DNA of 64,000 bases, taken from contig WOFQ01000031.1 in assembly GCA_012184525.1 (NCBI GenBank), forward strand, positions 124,001-188,000, read 5' to 3'. The stretch comes from Xenoacremonium recifei (taxonomy: Eukaryota > Ascomycota > Sordariomycetes > Hypocreales > Nectriaceae). Of this stretch, positions 1 to 11,508 are shown piece after piece. The translations under genes and the position numbers were made by a program. Position 1 is the stretch's first letter. Every line of letters begins with the position of its first letter. Under the pieces are notes generated by a model. It did no database searches. It saw only the letters and a program-made list of their open reading frames with translations, and had not been told where the DNA came from.

Positions 1-2065
1 CGCTATAGCATATGCCATGCGAACGATGTTCTTTATCTCTCGCCCATTCAAGTTCGACTTCACCAGCCGGTCCTGGAGTCTTTCACTCAACCAGGGGGGA
101 CTCTGTCCAGAGCATGCTCTTTGAATGTTGATGTGCCAGACTTGCTTTTGCGCCTCCTCAGATAGAGGTGGGTATGCTAGCGACAAATGAACCCGAGACC
201 GAAAGGCTCTGTCTATAGTATGAACTCGATTGGTAGTTAGGAACAAGGTTCCATCGAAATACTCTAGAACCCGTAGCAAGACTTTGCGATGTGCCATTGT
301 TAGTTTCATCTTAGTAGCAAGTTTTGAATCATGTAGAAGCGTACTTGAGACTAATGAGTTTCTGTCGAGATCAGATATTTGCCTTTCTTGCATGAAAACG
401 TCTGCTTCATCAATAAGAACGAGGGCATTCCATCTTTTGGCTAACGAAAGGACTTTGGATAGTTTGTTCTCCACATCCTCAGGGTGGCCGATGAGTTCCC
501 CAGAGCTGATGGGGAGCAGCGGTCGTTTCGTGTGATCAGCAATGCTTTCTATCCGAGGTTAGTAAATTTACCAACCCTTTAACAACCCAGTGAGTCTCTA
601 CTTGCCTGCGGTAAACGTCTTACCAACGCCAGGTGGTCCGTGGAGAAGAAAGATTAGACCCTGGCCTTTGCCCTGTATAAGGTCGTCAAATCCTGCAACC
701 CCCCCTGCTTGGTCTTGTTGCTGTTGTTGCACCAGAGACTCGATGATATTCTTTTTGTGCTCCGGGAAAACAAGTTGACGAAATGCGGTGGTATTGAACG
801 GGACTTCACGGATATTTTCCACGTTGAAAAACGCCCATGCCCTCCACTCGAGGGAGTAGCCAACAACCTCAAGATCAGTAATTATCAAGTCGTCATCACC
901 TAAAGCGAGATGGTCTTGTGTGTCTGGATCGATAACCTTGGTATTAGGGATGAATTCCAAAGGATATTGGCTACCAGCCTCAAACTCTGCTGCATCGATT
1001 ATGAACCGGTGTCTCATCTAGAAGTGATTAAGCAAATGTACGTCCTCGTATAATTTCACCACTTACATTTTTAACCGGTTCTCTTGAAGAATATGGGCTG
1101 TTGAACAAGCGTGCAGTTCCCTCATAGTAACGATGATGAATTCCATAGAGCGAACAGTATTTGCGCCCTCTTTCGACCAGCCTCCTGCGAATACTCTCCT
1201 GTTCTCGATGCAAGGAGAGAGGAAACGCCTGGAGTTCCCTGATAGCCAAGTATCCGTCGAAGGCTCTTATTCCTACCCACCAAGTACTAAAACCGAACAT
1301 CTTTCCATTGTAGACCAGTTTCTCCATGAATAGAGTCAAGGATGATGGTTTGGATTCAACGCGTCTTAAACGACAGACAACGTCATTACCTTCGACAGAC
1401 GTGTAGATAAGTATACCGGGCTTGAAAACCATCCATAGATTGGAAAAATTTATCGCCGGTTCTTTACTCGACAACACCCGCTCCTCGTAAATCGGAAGCT
1501 CAGCCTCCAAGGCCGCGTGCAAATATCTGAGACACAAGTTTATGTGTTTCCTGGCGAGGTCGTGTTGATGGTTTTGAGCGTACTCTGCCAATTCTTTCCT
1601 ATAATAAAATATAGGTTTCGGTGGCGTAGACATGTAAATATGACGGTCTGTGTCGAAGTTGTGCCCAGGGTAAGTGCTGATAATCTCCTTCAACGCGCTT
1701 TTGATATGACGTGAACGGATTTCAAGGTATGTTTTCTGCAATTCCTGGCGTTCGTCATATTCTCGATGCAAGATCAAGGCTGCCTTATGGCTTTTGTCTC
1801 TAGGCAACTCAAGCTCGTCCGTAGTTCCGACGCGCAGGACAACCACCTCGCCACGGGAATCATATCGACGCTCATATGTGTGGAGTTCGCATTCTTCTCC
1901 ATAGCTATCTTCCGCATGAGGAACAACTACTTTAGAGGGCTGAAACTCAAAAATAGGTGTGTAAGGGCTGCGCTGTTTCCGTCGTCTCCGAAAACGGCGG
2001 CGTCTGCGTGCCGGCTTCTGGGTGTTTTCATCCATGCGGAGAGCGAATGAACCGAGGTTTGGCAA
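1..2065 (-). CDS. DUF7025 / AAA+ ATPase, 3' end outside window
   Basis: Coding exons on the minus strand are 2065-1067, 1017-606, 548-345 and 281-1, and the gene continues past base 1. The N-terminal ~400 residues, after an Arg-rich start, look like the DUF7025 domain that precedes AAA modules in fungal proteins. The AAA core follows: Walker A GPPGVGKT near residue 459, Walker B ALVLIDEADVF near 515, a sensor-1 TTNR and the arginine-finger segment DRAFRSRVH. Proteins of this kind are predicted ATP-driven remodellers; the substrate is unknown. Introns are 1066-1018, 605-549 and 344-282. The second has a GC donor (GCAAGT), and removing it restores the usual GKT-x-TAES run. The third removes an insertion just before LEYFDG. 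The Met at 2065 was chosen; the Met at 2032 is an alternative. The family call is firm, the exact start less so. Confidence 0.85.
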
Positions 2066-3938
2066 ATGAGAATTAATGATTTTGGAGCGCTGCCCAGTCC
2101 CTTTGTGTAAGTGAGACAGTTAATGACGAAATTACGGCTAGTGAGGAGATGTGAAAATGGATGGTTGAGTGAAGGAATGGCTGGGAAGAGCATAAACCAG
2201 AAGACTTGAAATTCGAAATTCAATCAGGTACATCCCGTTATTACTCATGGGCAACAGCCTCAAAATTGAACCTGCAAGCTTACGTGTCGAGGTTGCACTA
2301 TATCTGCTGATGCCTGGCAAATGTACGCCTCAACTACTACAGAAACGGACACGTGTACATGCAAGTATGGCGGTCTTCTCCGAAAGCCAATCGCTATTTA
2401 TAAACATACAGCATGACAATGTACCTCAGCGTGATTTAGGACACAGCTAGAGTAAACTACTGGCAAATTGACCCATCGCATGACCAAGGCATGGTGGATG
2501 AAAGTGCGACCTCCCATAATAACTGAAAGACAAAAACCCCATGATCCTTTCCTTACCCCCATCTATGAAGAAGTTCTCGATGCCAAGTCATTATTACGGT
2601 TTAGCGGTATCCTGGCGCGGACCGAGAGCAGCTGTGAATGTTTTAGATCCCAATACCACCTGACGTTACATTTCTTTGACTCACTCGCTGTGGAACGGGC
2701 ACACTCTTCGACAGTCTCAGAATCCCCAGTGTGGGGAGCCTGACAGTTGTTGGCATGCGCCACTTCAACTTTGCCTATGGTGTTGAATGGACCATCCTCA
2801 AGCGGCTCACGCAACCACCGTTGCATTGCCCGTTGAGTTGCGGGCTGGGGGCACATTAAGCGCCTGACTGTTTCACCCGGAGCTAATCCCCAGTTTCGAT
2901 GGACATCAAGGAGCTCCCTCGATTGGTCGGCCGTTACGGCAACGCTTTTAGAACTCTCCTGGAGAAGATCATCTATTAATTACTGAAGCTGGCACCAGGG
3001 CTAGAGGCTTTGGATTTTTAAATTAAGGTACACAAGGATAATCAACCTTCATCCTCGAAGTTGCATACCTTGTTCTGGCTCATATTGACACCCGTGATTA
3101 GTCGAAATGTAAGGGTCTGGCGGACGGCTTCAAACTTGAAAGGGTTCCCTGATCTTCCGATTAAGAGTTGTGCGAGCTGTAAGTTGATATTGAAGCATCA
3201 TAGAGACGACGGCATGCCATTTTTATAATGAGTGCCTTTCCAATGGAGCTATCTCAGGGACTCTTTGTGAACTCTTGAGAAGTTTCTGTTGCCCGTTTGT
3301 GGACGATGTTGTCTATGAGGCCCAAGAGAGTGAGAGAAATGCATGGTGGGCGTCAAAAACTGGCTGTTGGTGTTGTTCACAAACTTCTGTCCAAGACGTT
3401 GAACTTTTGGGAATTTTCTCAACTGGTGTAGGTCAACAGGGGTATCATGTAGGCTAGGGTATGGTTACGATTGAGAACTTTTGGGACCCTTTATTGCGGC
3501 GTCGGAACTATGGAGCAAGGCCCTCAATTGGACTGGACGGTGGCTCTGCCGTTTCGCCTCACTGTTCGCCTCACTGTGCTTATTTTGAACCATTATTAGG
3601 CTATTCCCTGCAATGGTGTGCTGGCATGCTGGCAGACTTGTTCCAGGGTTCTTTAATGGGATTTTTTTTCTGGGTGGCATCATTGCCAGTAGCTGAGGAG
3701 GCGCGGGAACTTTTGGGAACCTTTTTTTTTTTTTCAGGCAACCTTTCCTCTGTCATCTTTATGCAGGTCGGCATGAATGACTTCACCAATTTCTCCTCCA
3801 CCTCGAGACTCTGCATGGCTTTCTGCAGAGCTTTATATTTTGGCGCGACGTTTCGTTTCACCCTTCTCAATTCCCGGCAGACCCCCGACTTCCCATACAC
3901 CTGCTCTTACACACTTTGTCCGTCCTCTTGCTTGGAAA
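2066..3938. other. Intergenic region, 1.9 kb
   Basis: No confidently recognisable gene. It contains an open reading stretch on the minus strand (listed separately), a 12-bp tandem duplication of TTCGCCTCACTG at 3553-3576, and a T13 run at 3722-3734 followed directly by CAG. That last arrangement resembles a polypyrimidine tract and 3' splice site, so it may lie in the 5' leader of the downstream Clr5-domain gene. This is inference only. Confidence 0.5.
2563..2984 (-). other. Unrecognised open stretch, possible exon or gene remnant
   Basis: The minus strand is open for about 140 codons from near 2984 to a stop at 2563. The translation has ordinary protein composition, for instance TVRRLMCPQPATQRAMQRWL followed by a segment with AHANNCQAPH. 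A good donor-like GTGAGT lies inside it, at the ACAGCGA|GTGAGT junction. I could not build an upstream exon with a start codon in the right phase, nor a clean downstream exon. I do not recognise the family. It may be one exon of a decayed gene or a chance open frame. Confidence 0.2.
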
Positions 3939-6029
3939 ATGGAGTTCCAAGACCTTTTCGATGATCTCAGAGGTGATTGGAACTACCAGGCCGGTTTCAC
4001 AAATCCAGACCTTGGCGGGATGGTCCCGACGACTGCTCAACAATCGGCATCAACGGCACTAGACCAACTTCACAATCAAAGTGATTCAAACCCCCCTGGT
4101 CTGCCATATATCATTGAAGAAGAGGCTCCACTTGACTTGATGGTTCTTGATCAGCCCTCTTCGTCGGTAGCCTGTGTTGGGCAGGAGGCCAATGGCTCCC
4201 AAGACCCTCCACGCGGAGAAGTCGCTACAAAGTCTGCCCGACGGTCCAGATATGGAAGTCTGGAATGGGACCGCCACAAAGAAACTCTCAAGAGAGTATA
4301 CCTTGACGAGAACAAGAGTCTTACGGAAACAATGAACATTATGAAGTCGGAACACTCATTCGAGGCATCGTAGGCACTTATTTCTCCATCAATGTTGGGA
4401 CTTTTTCTAACGTTACTACGTCAGCGCAAAATTATACAAGCAGCAATTCAAGAGGTGGGACTGGAACAAGAATTTACCTACCCACGTGGCTGCATATATG
4501 GTTTCGGCGGCCGAGAAGAGGAGGAGAGAACACGGCAAGGATACTATTTTCCTTTACGGCGGCAAAGAGTGGGACAAGGGCCGTGTAGAGAGCACTGTCA
4601 TTCGGAGCAAAAGGCCAAGGGACCAACAGGAACCCACTGGTAAGATAGTTCAATCATTAAAACGCTAGAACTAGGATTCTGACATGTATTAGATACCCAA
4701 ATTCCGGAGGGTGTCAGATGCATGACACCCGAGGGACGCGCCTCGTCTCCAACGCAAAATTGCAATGAGAACGTGGATGTTGAAGATGTTGACGAAACCG
4801 ATAATTCAGACTCTAGATCGGAAGCAATCCATGAGGAAAATTGCATCGAGCTTCCACTAACTTGGAACGGAATCTCCCGAGCCCAGGTCCTCGCCTTCCG
4901 GCAAGAGGGGAAGGCGCTTCTCTTGCAGGGTAACCTTCTGAGGGCCGAAGAGTTGCTTGAAAAGGCCTGGGCTGGCCTCGCACACTTCAACGGACCCACG
5001 AATGAAGACACAACCAAGGTTGCCTATGAACTGGCCAACCTACATTCTCAAAAGGGGTCTACAGAAGCATCAAACAAAATACTCGAGCAGTTGACCGAGG
5101 CATGCATCGATACCTGGGGTCTCGAGCACAAAAGAACACAGCAGCATGTCCTTCAGACTGTTGAGCTGTTGGATGCGTGGAACCGACCCAAAGATGCACT
5201 GGGGCTCCTATCTCGCTCAGAAGAAATGCTACAAATCAACTCAAACAGAAGCCGTCGTAGAAATCGCAATAGAATCCGGAAGAGAAAGAATAGTCAGCAA
5301 TTGATGGAAACTATCGCTGAGTCGTCGCAAGCGATGGGAGGTGACTCTATTTCAGGAGACACAACCATAACGGGCATCGACTATCACCTGGACACTGCAC
5401 AATCTCGAATTGCAGCCAAAGATTATGCTGTTGAGACCATCCTACGAGAAATCCTTCGACATTGCGAATCAAGCCCGGAGAAACTGCATCTTCAGCACTT
5501 GCGTGCTAGAGCCAACCTCGTCAGGTTGTATGGGAACGCAGGCGCTGTTGAAGAGCACAAGGCGTTTTTCAATGAAACAGATGCTAAGTTGCTTAAGATA
5601 TGGGAGGATTGTGATTGGGATGAAACCCGATTCCAGAGCTTTGAGATTATGGAGGCATTCTTGCAAGTGATTGCAAACATGTTGAAGTGTGGCCATGCGG
5701 CTTTTGCGAGACGATACTTCTTGCGAGTGGCCAAAAAAGCGGAAGATGTCTTTGGTTACGCCGATGAACGTGCAGTCTCCATCAACATCAACATTGGTCT
5801 TGTCTACCAAAACTACTTGACTTGGGAAGAAGCAGAGGAATGGTTCGATCGGGCATATTCCGGGGCCCTGGCTGCCAAATGGGGCTCCAACGACGGCATC
5901 GTCAGATCGTTGGAGGATGCCCGGAGAAAACGGTACTTCTCATACTTGTCTGACGAGGCTCGACCCTTCAAATCTATTTTCGGAGTCACGGGAATCACCA
6001 TTCGTCCGGGACGATTGGTTTTGGACTAA
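3939..6029 (+). CDS. Clr5-domain protein with TPR-like C-terminal half
   Basis: Exons 3939-4369, 4425-4639 and 4693-6029 join to a 660-residue protein. Residues ~105-165 match the Clr5 domain: a W-x2-HK start, the DENKSL helix, and after the first intron YKQQFKRWDWNKN. This domain is named after a fission yeast silencing factor and is taken to bind DNA or chromatin. An acidic linker follows, then a helical region with tetratricopeptide-type pairs (EELLEKAWAGLAHF, AYELANLHSQKG) and a basic patch SRRRNRNRIRKRKN that could be a nuclear signal. The 55- and 53-base introns have normal ends, and both joins restore family-like sequence. The start at 3939 gives the usual short acidic lead. A regulatory or chromatin role is likely; the target is unknown. 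Confidence 0.8.
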
Positions 6030-6508
6030 AAGTCACATCCATCTTCAGAGATTGCAGATGAGCTTAACATACTGGTGGTACAGTCTAGTTTGGTTGCAGT
6101 ACTGGTACTTCTTGTCGTTATGTTTTATTTCATTGGCGCTTCTATATTGTTAACCTGGTGATTTCAGGCTCTTTCCGACATCTGGGTATATCTTTCTTCT
6201 ATCTGTTGGTCTGTACTGATGGAAATTTATCAATGTTACTTTTTACTTGACGGATCGAACATGACGGTCGAACCTTTCGAGTGCTCCCAGATCTCAGTGA
6301 CTTAAAATGGATTCGCGTGTTTTAGTCCGATGCCGACGGCATTAGAAACGCCCGACGCCTTTTACGTCAGCATTCCACCGCTCTTTTCCATTGGGAGCCT
6401 GGACCTCGTCCTCATTTTTTCAGATATTTATTTTCGTAGTAATAAAGCCGAAGTCCGCTATCCTGGACTGCGCATTATACATCAAGGCCTGTGTTCAGAA
6501 CTTCAAAG
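6030..6508. other. Intergenic region before a Zn2Cys6 regulator gene
   Basis: Between a gene ending at 6029 and one starting at 6509, both on the plus strand. It should hold the terminator of the first and the promoter of the second. I see no conserved element in it. Confidence 0.4.
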
Positions 6509-8921
6509 ATGGCTAGAACTGCTCGAGCGAATGAGCCAGCACCTGGACCTGGAATTCAGCCGTTGACGGAAACCTCGTCCGTCTTTAATAATCCACACTC
6601 TTGCGCCTTGTGTCATAGACGAAAAGTCAAGTGCGACAAGAAAGATCCTTGTACATACTGCGTCACCAGAAAAGCTACCTGCGTTCCGATGTCTCGACCT
6701 ACTCCTGGCGTAAGAAAAAAGCGGTTTCCGGAAGCTGAGCTCCTCGCCCGGCTCAGGAGATACGAAGCAGCGTTAAGGTCATACGGTGCCGACGTCGATG
6801 CCCTCCGCGGTGGTGATGGTATCCCTACAAACAGCAGTACAGATCTGTTATGCCCAGCTACAGCTGCCCCCACACCGGACAGCACAGTTAGTCTAGATGA
6901 TAGGGTGCAGCACCGAGATTTACTCACATCAAGCCCAAGTCATTCGAGAAAGGTATGTAGCTAGACAGAGCATATTCAAGGCTAAGCCAAGATATCTGCG
7001 CGGTATTATACCTATTCTCGCTGACTCTGAACGCAGGATCAAGATACAGAGCAAATATTGAAGGCATACTCCGATGATGAGACGGAAACAACCGGGCCTA
7101 TTTTCACTACGTACGATCGGTCTTTCGAGGCGTATGGGAGTCCTCTCGTCTTCAGCACAAACACCGGCAATTCCGTGGAGTTGCATAATCTCCATCCACC
7201 TGCAAGTCACATTCTTCAGCTTTGGCAAACATATCTGGATAACGTTCACCCCCTTCTGCGGATATTTCATGCACCAACTGTGCAGCAAAAGCTATTCAAG
7301 GGAATCAACAGCATGTCTTCATTCTCTCCCTCCATACATGCACTTCTATTCGCAGTCTACTCGAACGCGTTAATATCTATGCCGGGCGATTTATGCGTGA
7401 GTTCTTTCGGCGAGAATAAATACACGCTGATTTCCCGGTTCCAAAGTGCAGCGCGTCTCGCTTTGCACAAATCTGGATTTCTTCGAGTGTCAGAGCGGCT
7501 GATGCTTACTGCTACTGTTCTTTGCCTTGTAAGTATTTTCAATTTTCCCTCTGTTGACTGTCGTCGCGCTTTATCCGAGGAATTCCAACAAATTTCAACT
7601 GAACCTCTCGCCTTGTCCCGATGAATCTAGAGTCTTGCTGTCCTGTTGCCTTGCTTATCTAACGCGGGACAAATGCCAGGTATCAATGACTAAAACTGTA
7701 GATCCTAGACTCCTTCTTTGCATGGCGGCTTCTGCTGAGCGTTGTGCAAGGAGAAATGGGTATCACCTAAATCTAACCGGCCGTGACATCCCGTCATTTG
7801 AGATTGAAATGCGAAGGCGTCTCTGGTGGCAGATAGTCTCCTTGCAGAGTCGGATCACAGAAGCCGCATTAGCAGGACCATCGGCTCTTTCATGGGATTG
7901 GCAGGCCAATTTGCCACTCAATCTCAACGAAAGCGATCTCGAACCAGAAATGGGTGCCACGCCTCCCGAGCATCAGCTACCTACGGACAACACCTTTTGC
8001 CTGGTCGTGTATGAAGTCCTGAAGTTTCGACGGCAGATATGGATGACAGCCTGCGAGCGAACACCCAACCTTCGAGGTAGCGAATTTAGCTGCCCATGCG
8101 TTCCGCTTCATGACAAGCTCAACGCAATCGACGCCTTTGAACAACAGGTGCAAGCCAAGTACTTCAACCACAGTGAGCCAAGCACAAGTTTGGGTTCTTT
8201 AATGCGTTACTACCTTACGTATTCCCTATCCAACATGAGGATAGCCGCCTATACCACCGTCTATCATTTCGGTCCCAAAGTCGATGTCGGGCTTGATAGA
8301 GAACGACAATCAACGTTCATACGCATCTGCATCGAGGCTATTGAAGCATACACTTCGTGTTTCAGTCAGAGAGGGCTTGACAAGTTCAACTGGTTTCTTA
8401 CGTCTGCCACCCCATTCTTAGCCTACGTTCATCTGCTGCATAGCCTTCGACAGTTCCCATTTAACCAGTTCGCCGATCGTGCTTGGTCCGCCGTAGCGGT
8501 AAAGGCACATGATGCTGGTCATTCAAGATGGATATGGGGACCGAGTCCTAGCTGGAACGAACCAGAAGATAGTCCTATAGTGATGGCTTTCGCAAATATG
8601 ATAGACCGGGCGTGGGAAGCTCGCTCAAGTAGTGCTGGGATCTCACAGTCAGAGGCATTGCCAGCGCTTGTCGAGGAGATGAGGGATAAAATTGCCCGGT
8701 ACAGAACCACGAAAGCCCCAAGATCAAGCGTGGGCACGTCTGAAAACCCAATTCTGTCTATGGGGATGGCTGAACTTGGAAGTGACACTTTGCCCACTCC
8801 AAGTATCACTATTGGCGATATTTTGCAGCTCCAGATGCAGGATCTCCCAGCAGATGATTCTTTCAGCATATTCAACGATTGGAACTTCAATGTTCAAGAT
8901 AATTACGCTTGGGGGGCATAG
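6509..8921 (+). CDS. Zn2Cys6 transcription factor, fungal_trans type
   Basis: The zinc cluster spans residues 32-58 (C-x2-C-x6-C-x5-C-x2-C-x6-C) in the first exon, 6509-6952. After an 84-base intron (6953-7036), the exon from 7037 to about 7528 and the frame from about 7702 to 8921 encode the fungal-specific regulatory domain, including the hallmark FEIEMRRRLWWQIV. The segment 7529-7701 is ambiguous. A GTAAGT donor at 7529 is clear. If the exon resumes at 7631, its frame reads SLAVLLPCLSN and fits the family, but it then needs a further 22-base GT...AG segment (7680-7701) removed. A single intron 7529-7679 is the simpler alternative. It is convergent with an MFS efflux-type gene at 9007-10826, and the only gap is 85 bases. 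It may control that transporter, whose promoter has CCG palindromes. Confidence 0.85.
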
Positions 8922-9006
8922 GGGCTTTTTCTTTTGCTGGCTGGGCTATTGTGTAAAGAATGAGAGGAGATTGGTAAACTTTATGGATTGCTCTCGAAGT
9001 CAATCT

Positions 9007-10826
9007 TCAACCCTTTGCGTTGATGTTGTCGGTTTTCTGAGCTGGAACTTGCTTTGGCTTCTTGATGACTCTCCACTCCATGAACATCACCGGGATGATC
9101 ATCCCGCATGCCGCGCCAACTGCCAAATACAAGGTAGTTGAGACAGCTTCATTGTAAGCTGACAGAACCTGTGGGAGGATTGCAGAGGGGGTTGAGCCCT
9201 GAACATTAATAGTCCCTGCTTCGATGATCTTCGCCGCACCTGGTACACCTTGCAACCTGTCAACTAACGTAGCTTGGAACACAGTTTCAGCAATTGCCAG
9301 CGGAATCGCACCGCCAATTTGCTGCCCAAAGAGCATAATCGCAATGCCAATTGGAACATCTGGTCGGGGCAGAACGGTTTGGGCGGCAAGGTTCGATTGT
9401 TGAAGACCCATCCCTAATCCTAAACCGGCCAGAAATTGATATGCAATCCATCGCGATTGACGAATGTTGACGCCCAGAGTTGTCAACAACCCAGTTCCGA
9501 TGGAGGCAAAGATTGGTGCCGCGATCATTGTCGGACAGTAGTATCCGACCTTCTGGGTGAAGAAACCAGTAAGGATAGATGAAACGACAAGGGACAGAAT
9601 TGTAGGAAGTATTGATATGCTAGATCGAATGGGGTTATCATCGTGTGCGGTTTGAAACCAGATCGGGAGATAATAAACGAGAACCAGCATCGCAGCGTTG
9701 ATCATGGCGTTGAAGACAAAACCTGCAGCGATACTGCGCTGGGTCAAGATTCTGAGCGGAATCGTAGCATCATCCTTCCTCCAAAACTGCACGGCCAGCC
9801 AAGAAACAAAAGTACAGCTGAAGAGAATGAAAAGCAGTATGATACGCCAGTTGCTCCAAGAATACTTGTTATTCCCCCATTCGAGAGCAAGAATAAGACA
9901 GGTCATTGACGGGAGGAATAGCAGTGTTCCTATCATGTCAAGGCGAAGGAACTTCTGTTTCAATGAGAGGCTGTGGTTCACTGGCTCATAGCTTTCGAGT
10001 AGAAATACGACCGCAGCAATGGACATAGCGCCAAAGGGGAGGTTTATGTAGAAACACCACCTCCAAGATGCCCGTTCGGTTAGAGCACCACCAAGGAGAG
10101 GCCCAGCAACAGAGGCAATTCCTCCGACGGCGCCAAACATGCCGCCAAACAAGGGCCTCTTATGTAGAGGAATAACGTGAACCATGATCTGCATGACTCC
10201 CGACATAACCCCAGCAGCACCAGCGCCAGCTATTGCACGGCCGATTATAAGAACGGTGGAAGTCGGAGCTGCTCCGCACACAGCTGAGCCAATTTCGAAC
10301 AGAACAACAGCCAGGAGGAAGACGGGTTTCACCGGAAACGCTTGGTAGATTCGCCCGTAGTGAAGTTGAACGGCGCAATTCGACAGCATATATGCGCTTC
10401 CGTACCATCCAATGTCGGAAGATGAGCCTAAGATATTGTTAGTAACCGGGTCAGGTATGCACTGCTAGTAGTTAAGGGCATACAAAATTCTTTTGTGATA
10501 GTAGGAATCGCGGTTCCGAGTATGGTCCTATCCTACACACAAAGGATGGTGAGAGTTTGAAACAAATTCGCTTGAAAGGTCTGCCCACTTACCAGTGAGA
10601 GAAGAAACATAGAGAATACACAGGCTATCATAATCAAGAAGGCCTTCGTGTTAGAAGGGTAGTCTGGTTCTGTGGCATGATCCCCTGCATTTTCCCCGTT
10701 CGCCGGCTTAACGCTCCTGGGTTGATTCTTTTCTCCATCTATAGCATGAGGTAGGGAATCCTGTTCGCCGGACAGGCGCTCTATCTCTTGGACTTCTGCC
10801 ATACTAAGAGGCGGTAGCCTCGTCAT
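9007..10826 (-). CDS. MFS drug:H+ antiporter-like transporter (DHA2, 14-TMS type)
   Basis: Exons 10826-10593, 10532-10484 and 10427-9007 give 567 residues. The soluble, charged N-terminus (~65 residues) is followed by many hydrophobic helices. The joined sequence carries DHA2 landmarks: D-R-T-I-L-G-T-A-I-P-T-I after the first helix, then SDIGWYGSAYML, and motif C-like AGAGAAGVMSG. These proteins export toxins, drugs or their own metabolites across the plasma membrane by proton antiport; the substrate cannot be read from sequence. Introns of 60 and 56 bases have standard ends and preserve frame. The neighbour is a Zn2Cys6 regulator, and the upstream region has two inverted CCG repeats, so co-regulation is plausible. 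Confidence 0.9.
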
Positions 10827-11508
10827 GTTAATAAGAAACGTAGGTGTCGTGTTTTCATATAAAGGAATGCGTCTTAAGGAGACAACAGAGGGAAAAGAAC
10901 GAACTGCAGAAGCCTGAGTGACGGAAGTATAAACGTTTGAAACAGCACATTAGAAATGGCCAAATGCAGCTTATAAGTATTTCCTGCAAAATAGACACAA
11001 TGATGGTCAAGTTAATTTCGGGGTCGGCTCCGTCTTGACGGCGAAGATCTGCGGTGGGTGTGCTAAATAGCCCGATCCGACGGCAGCTAGTCCGCTCCGT
11101 CGGCGGGAGCATTTCATTGTCTAGTCACTATACTCACGGTATTGTAGTTCTGCTACAGGCCAGGAGGATTCAGACTTCTCGACGACATCGTCAGAGACAG
11201 AAATAAAGGACACCTAACCGTATCAGCTGGTCTAAGACAGAATATAGGACGAAGTTTCAGAGAACCCTGGTAATAAAGGCCTGATTGGGAATGGCTTGAG
11301 AATAAATACCTGCACATACAGCACAATGACAAGACATAAAAGAGAGTCGGATTGTTGTTTCTTAGTGGATATACACTACAATGAGAATTAAAAATTACTG
11401 GTGAGACCATCCAGATGTTTACCACCTTCTGAACGCCCTGAGTTGCCCTTGACCCGGCTAGTTAGGCTGAGTGTGATCTATCTGCGGCAAAATCCAGGCC
11501 GCCTGGTT
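10827..11508. other. Intergenic region with CCG inverted repeats
   Basis: Promoter side of the DHA2 transporter gene and 3' side of a secreted-protein gene. The notable content is the pair of inverted repeats at 11030-11103, listed separately. No convincing coding sequence was found. Confidence 0.5.
11030..11103. promoter_or_regulatory. Two inverted CCG repeats, candidate Zn2Cys6 operators
   Basis: CCGTC-TT-GACGG lies at 11030-11041, and CCGACGG at 11077-11083 pairs with CCGTCGG at 11097-11103. Paired CCG/CGG triplets are the usual targets of Zn2Cys6 dimers. They sit 200-280 bases upstream of the transporter start at 10826, a reasonable activator distance. Confidence 0.4.

Noticed and set aside
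3553..3576. 12-bp tandem duplication TTCGCCTCACTG x2.
   Set aside because: Too short and only two copies; ordinary replication slippage is enough to explain it.
3601..3900. 99-codon Lys/Glu-rich frame on the minus strand.
   Set aside because: Its charged run is just the complement of the T13 tract; it overlaps the probable leader of the Clr5-domain gene.
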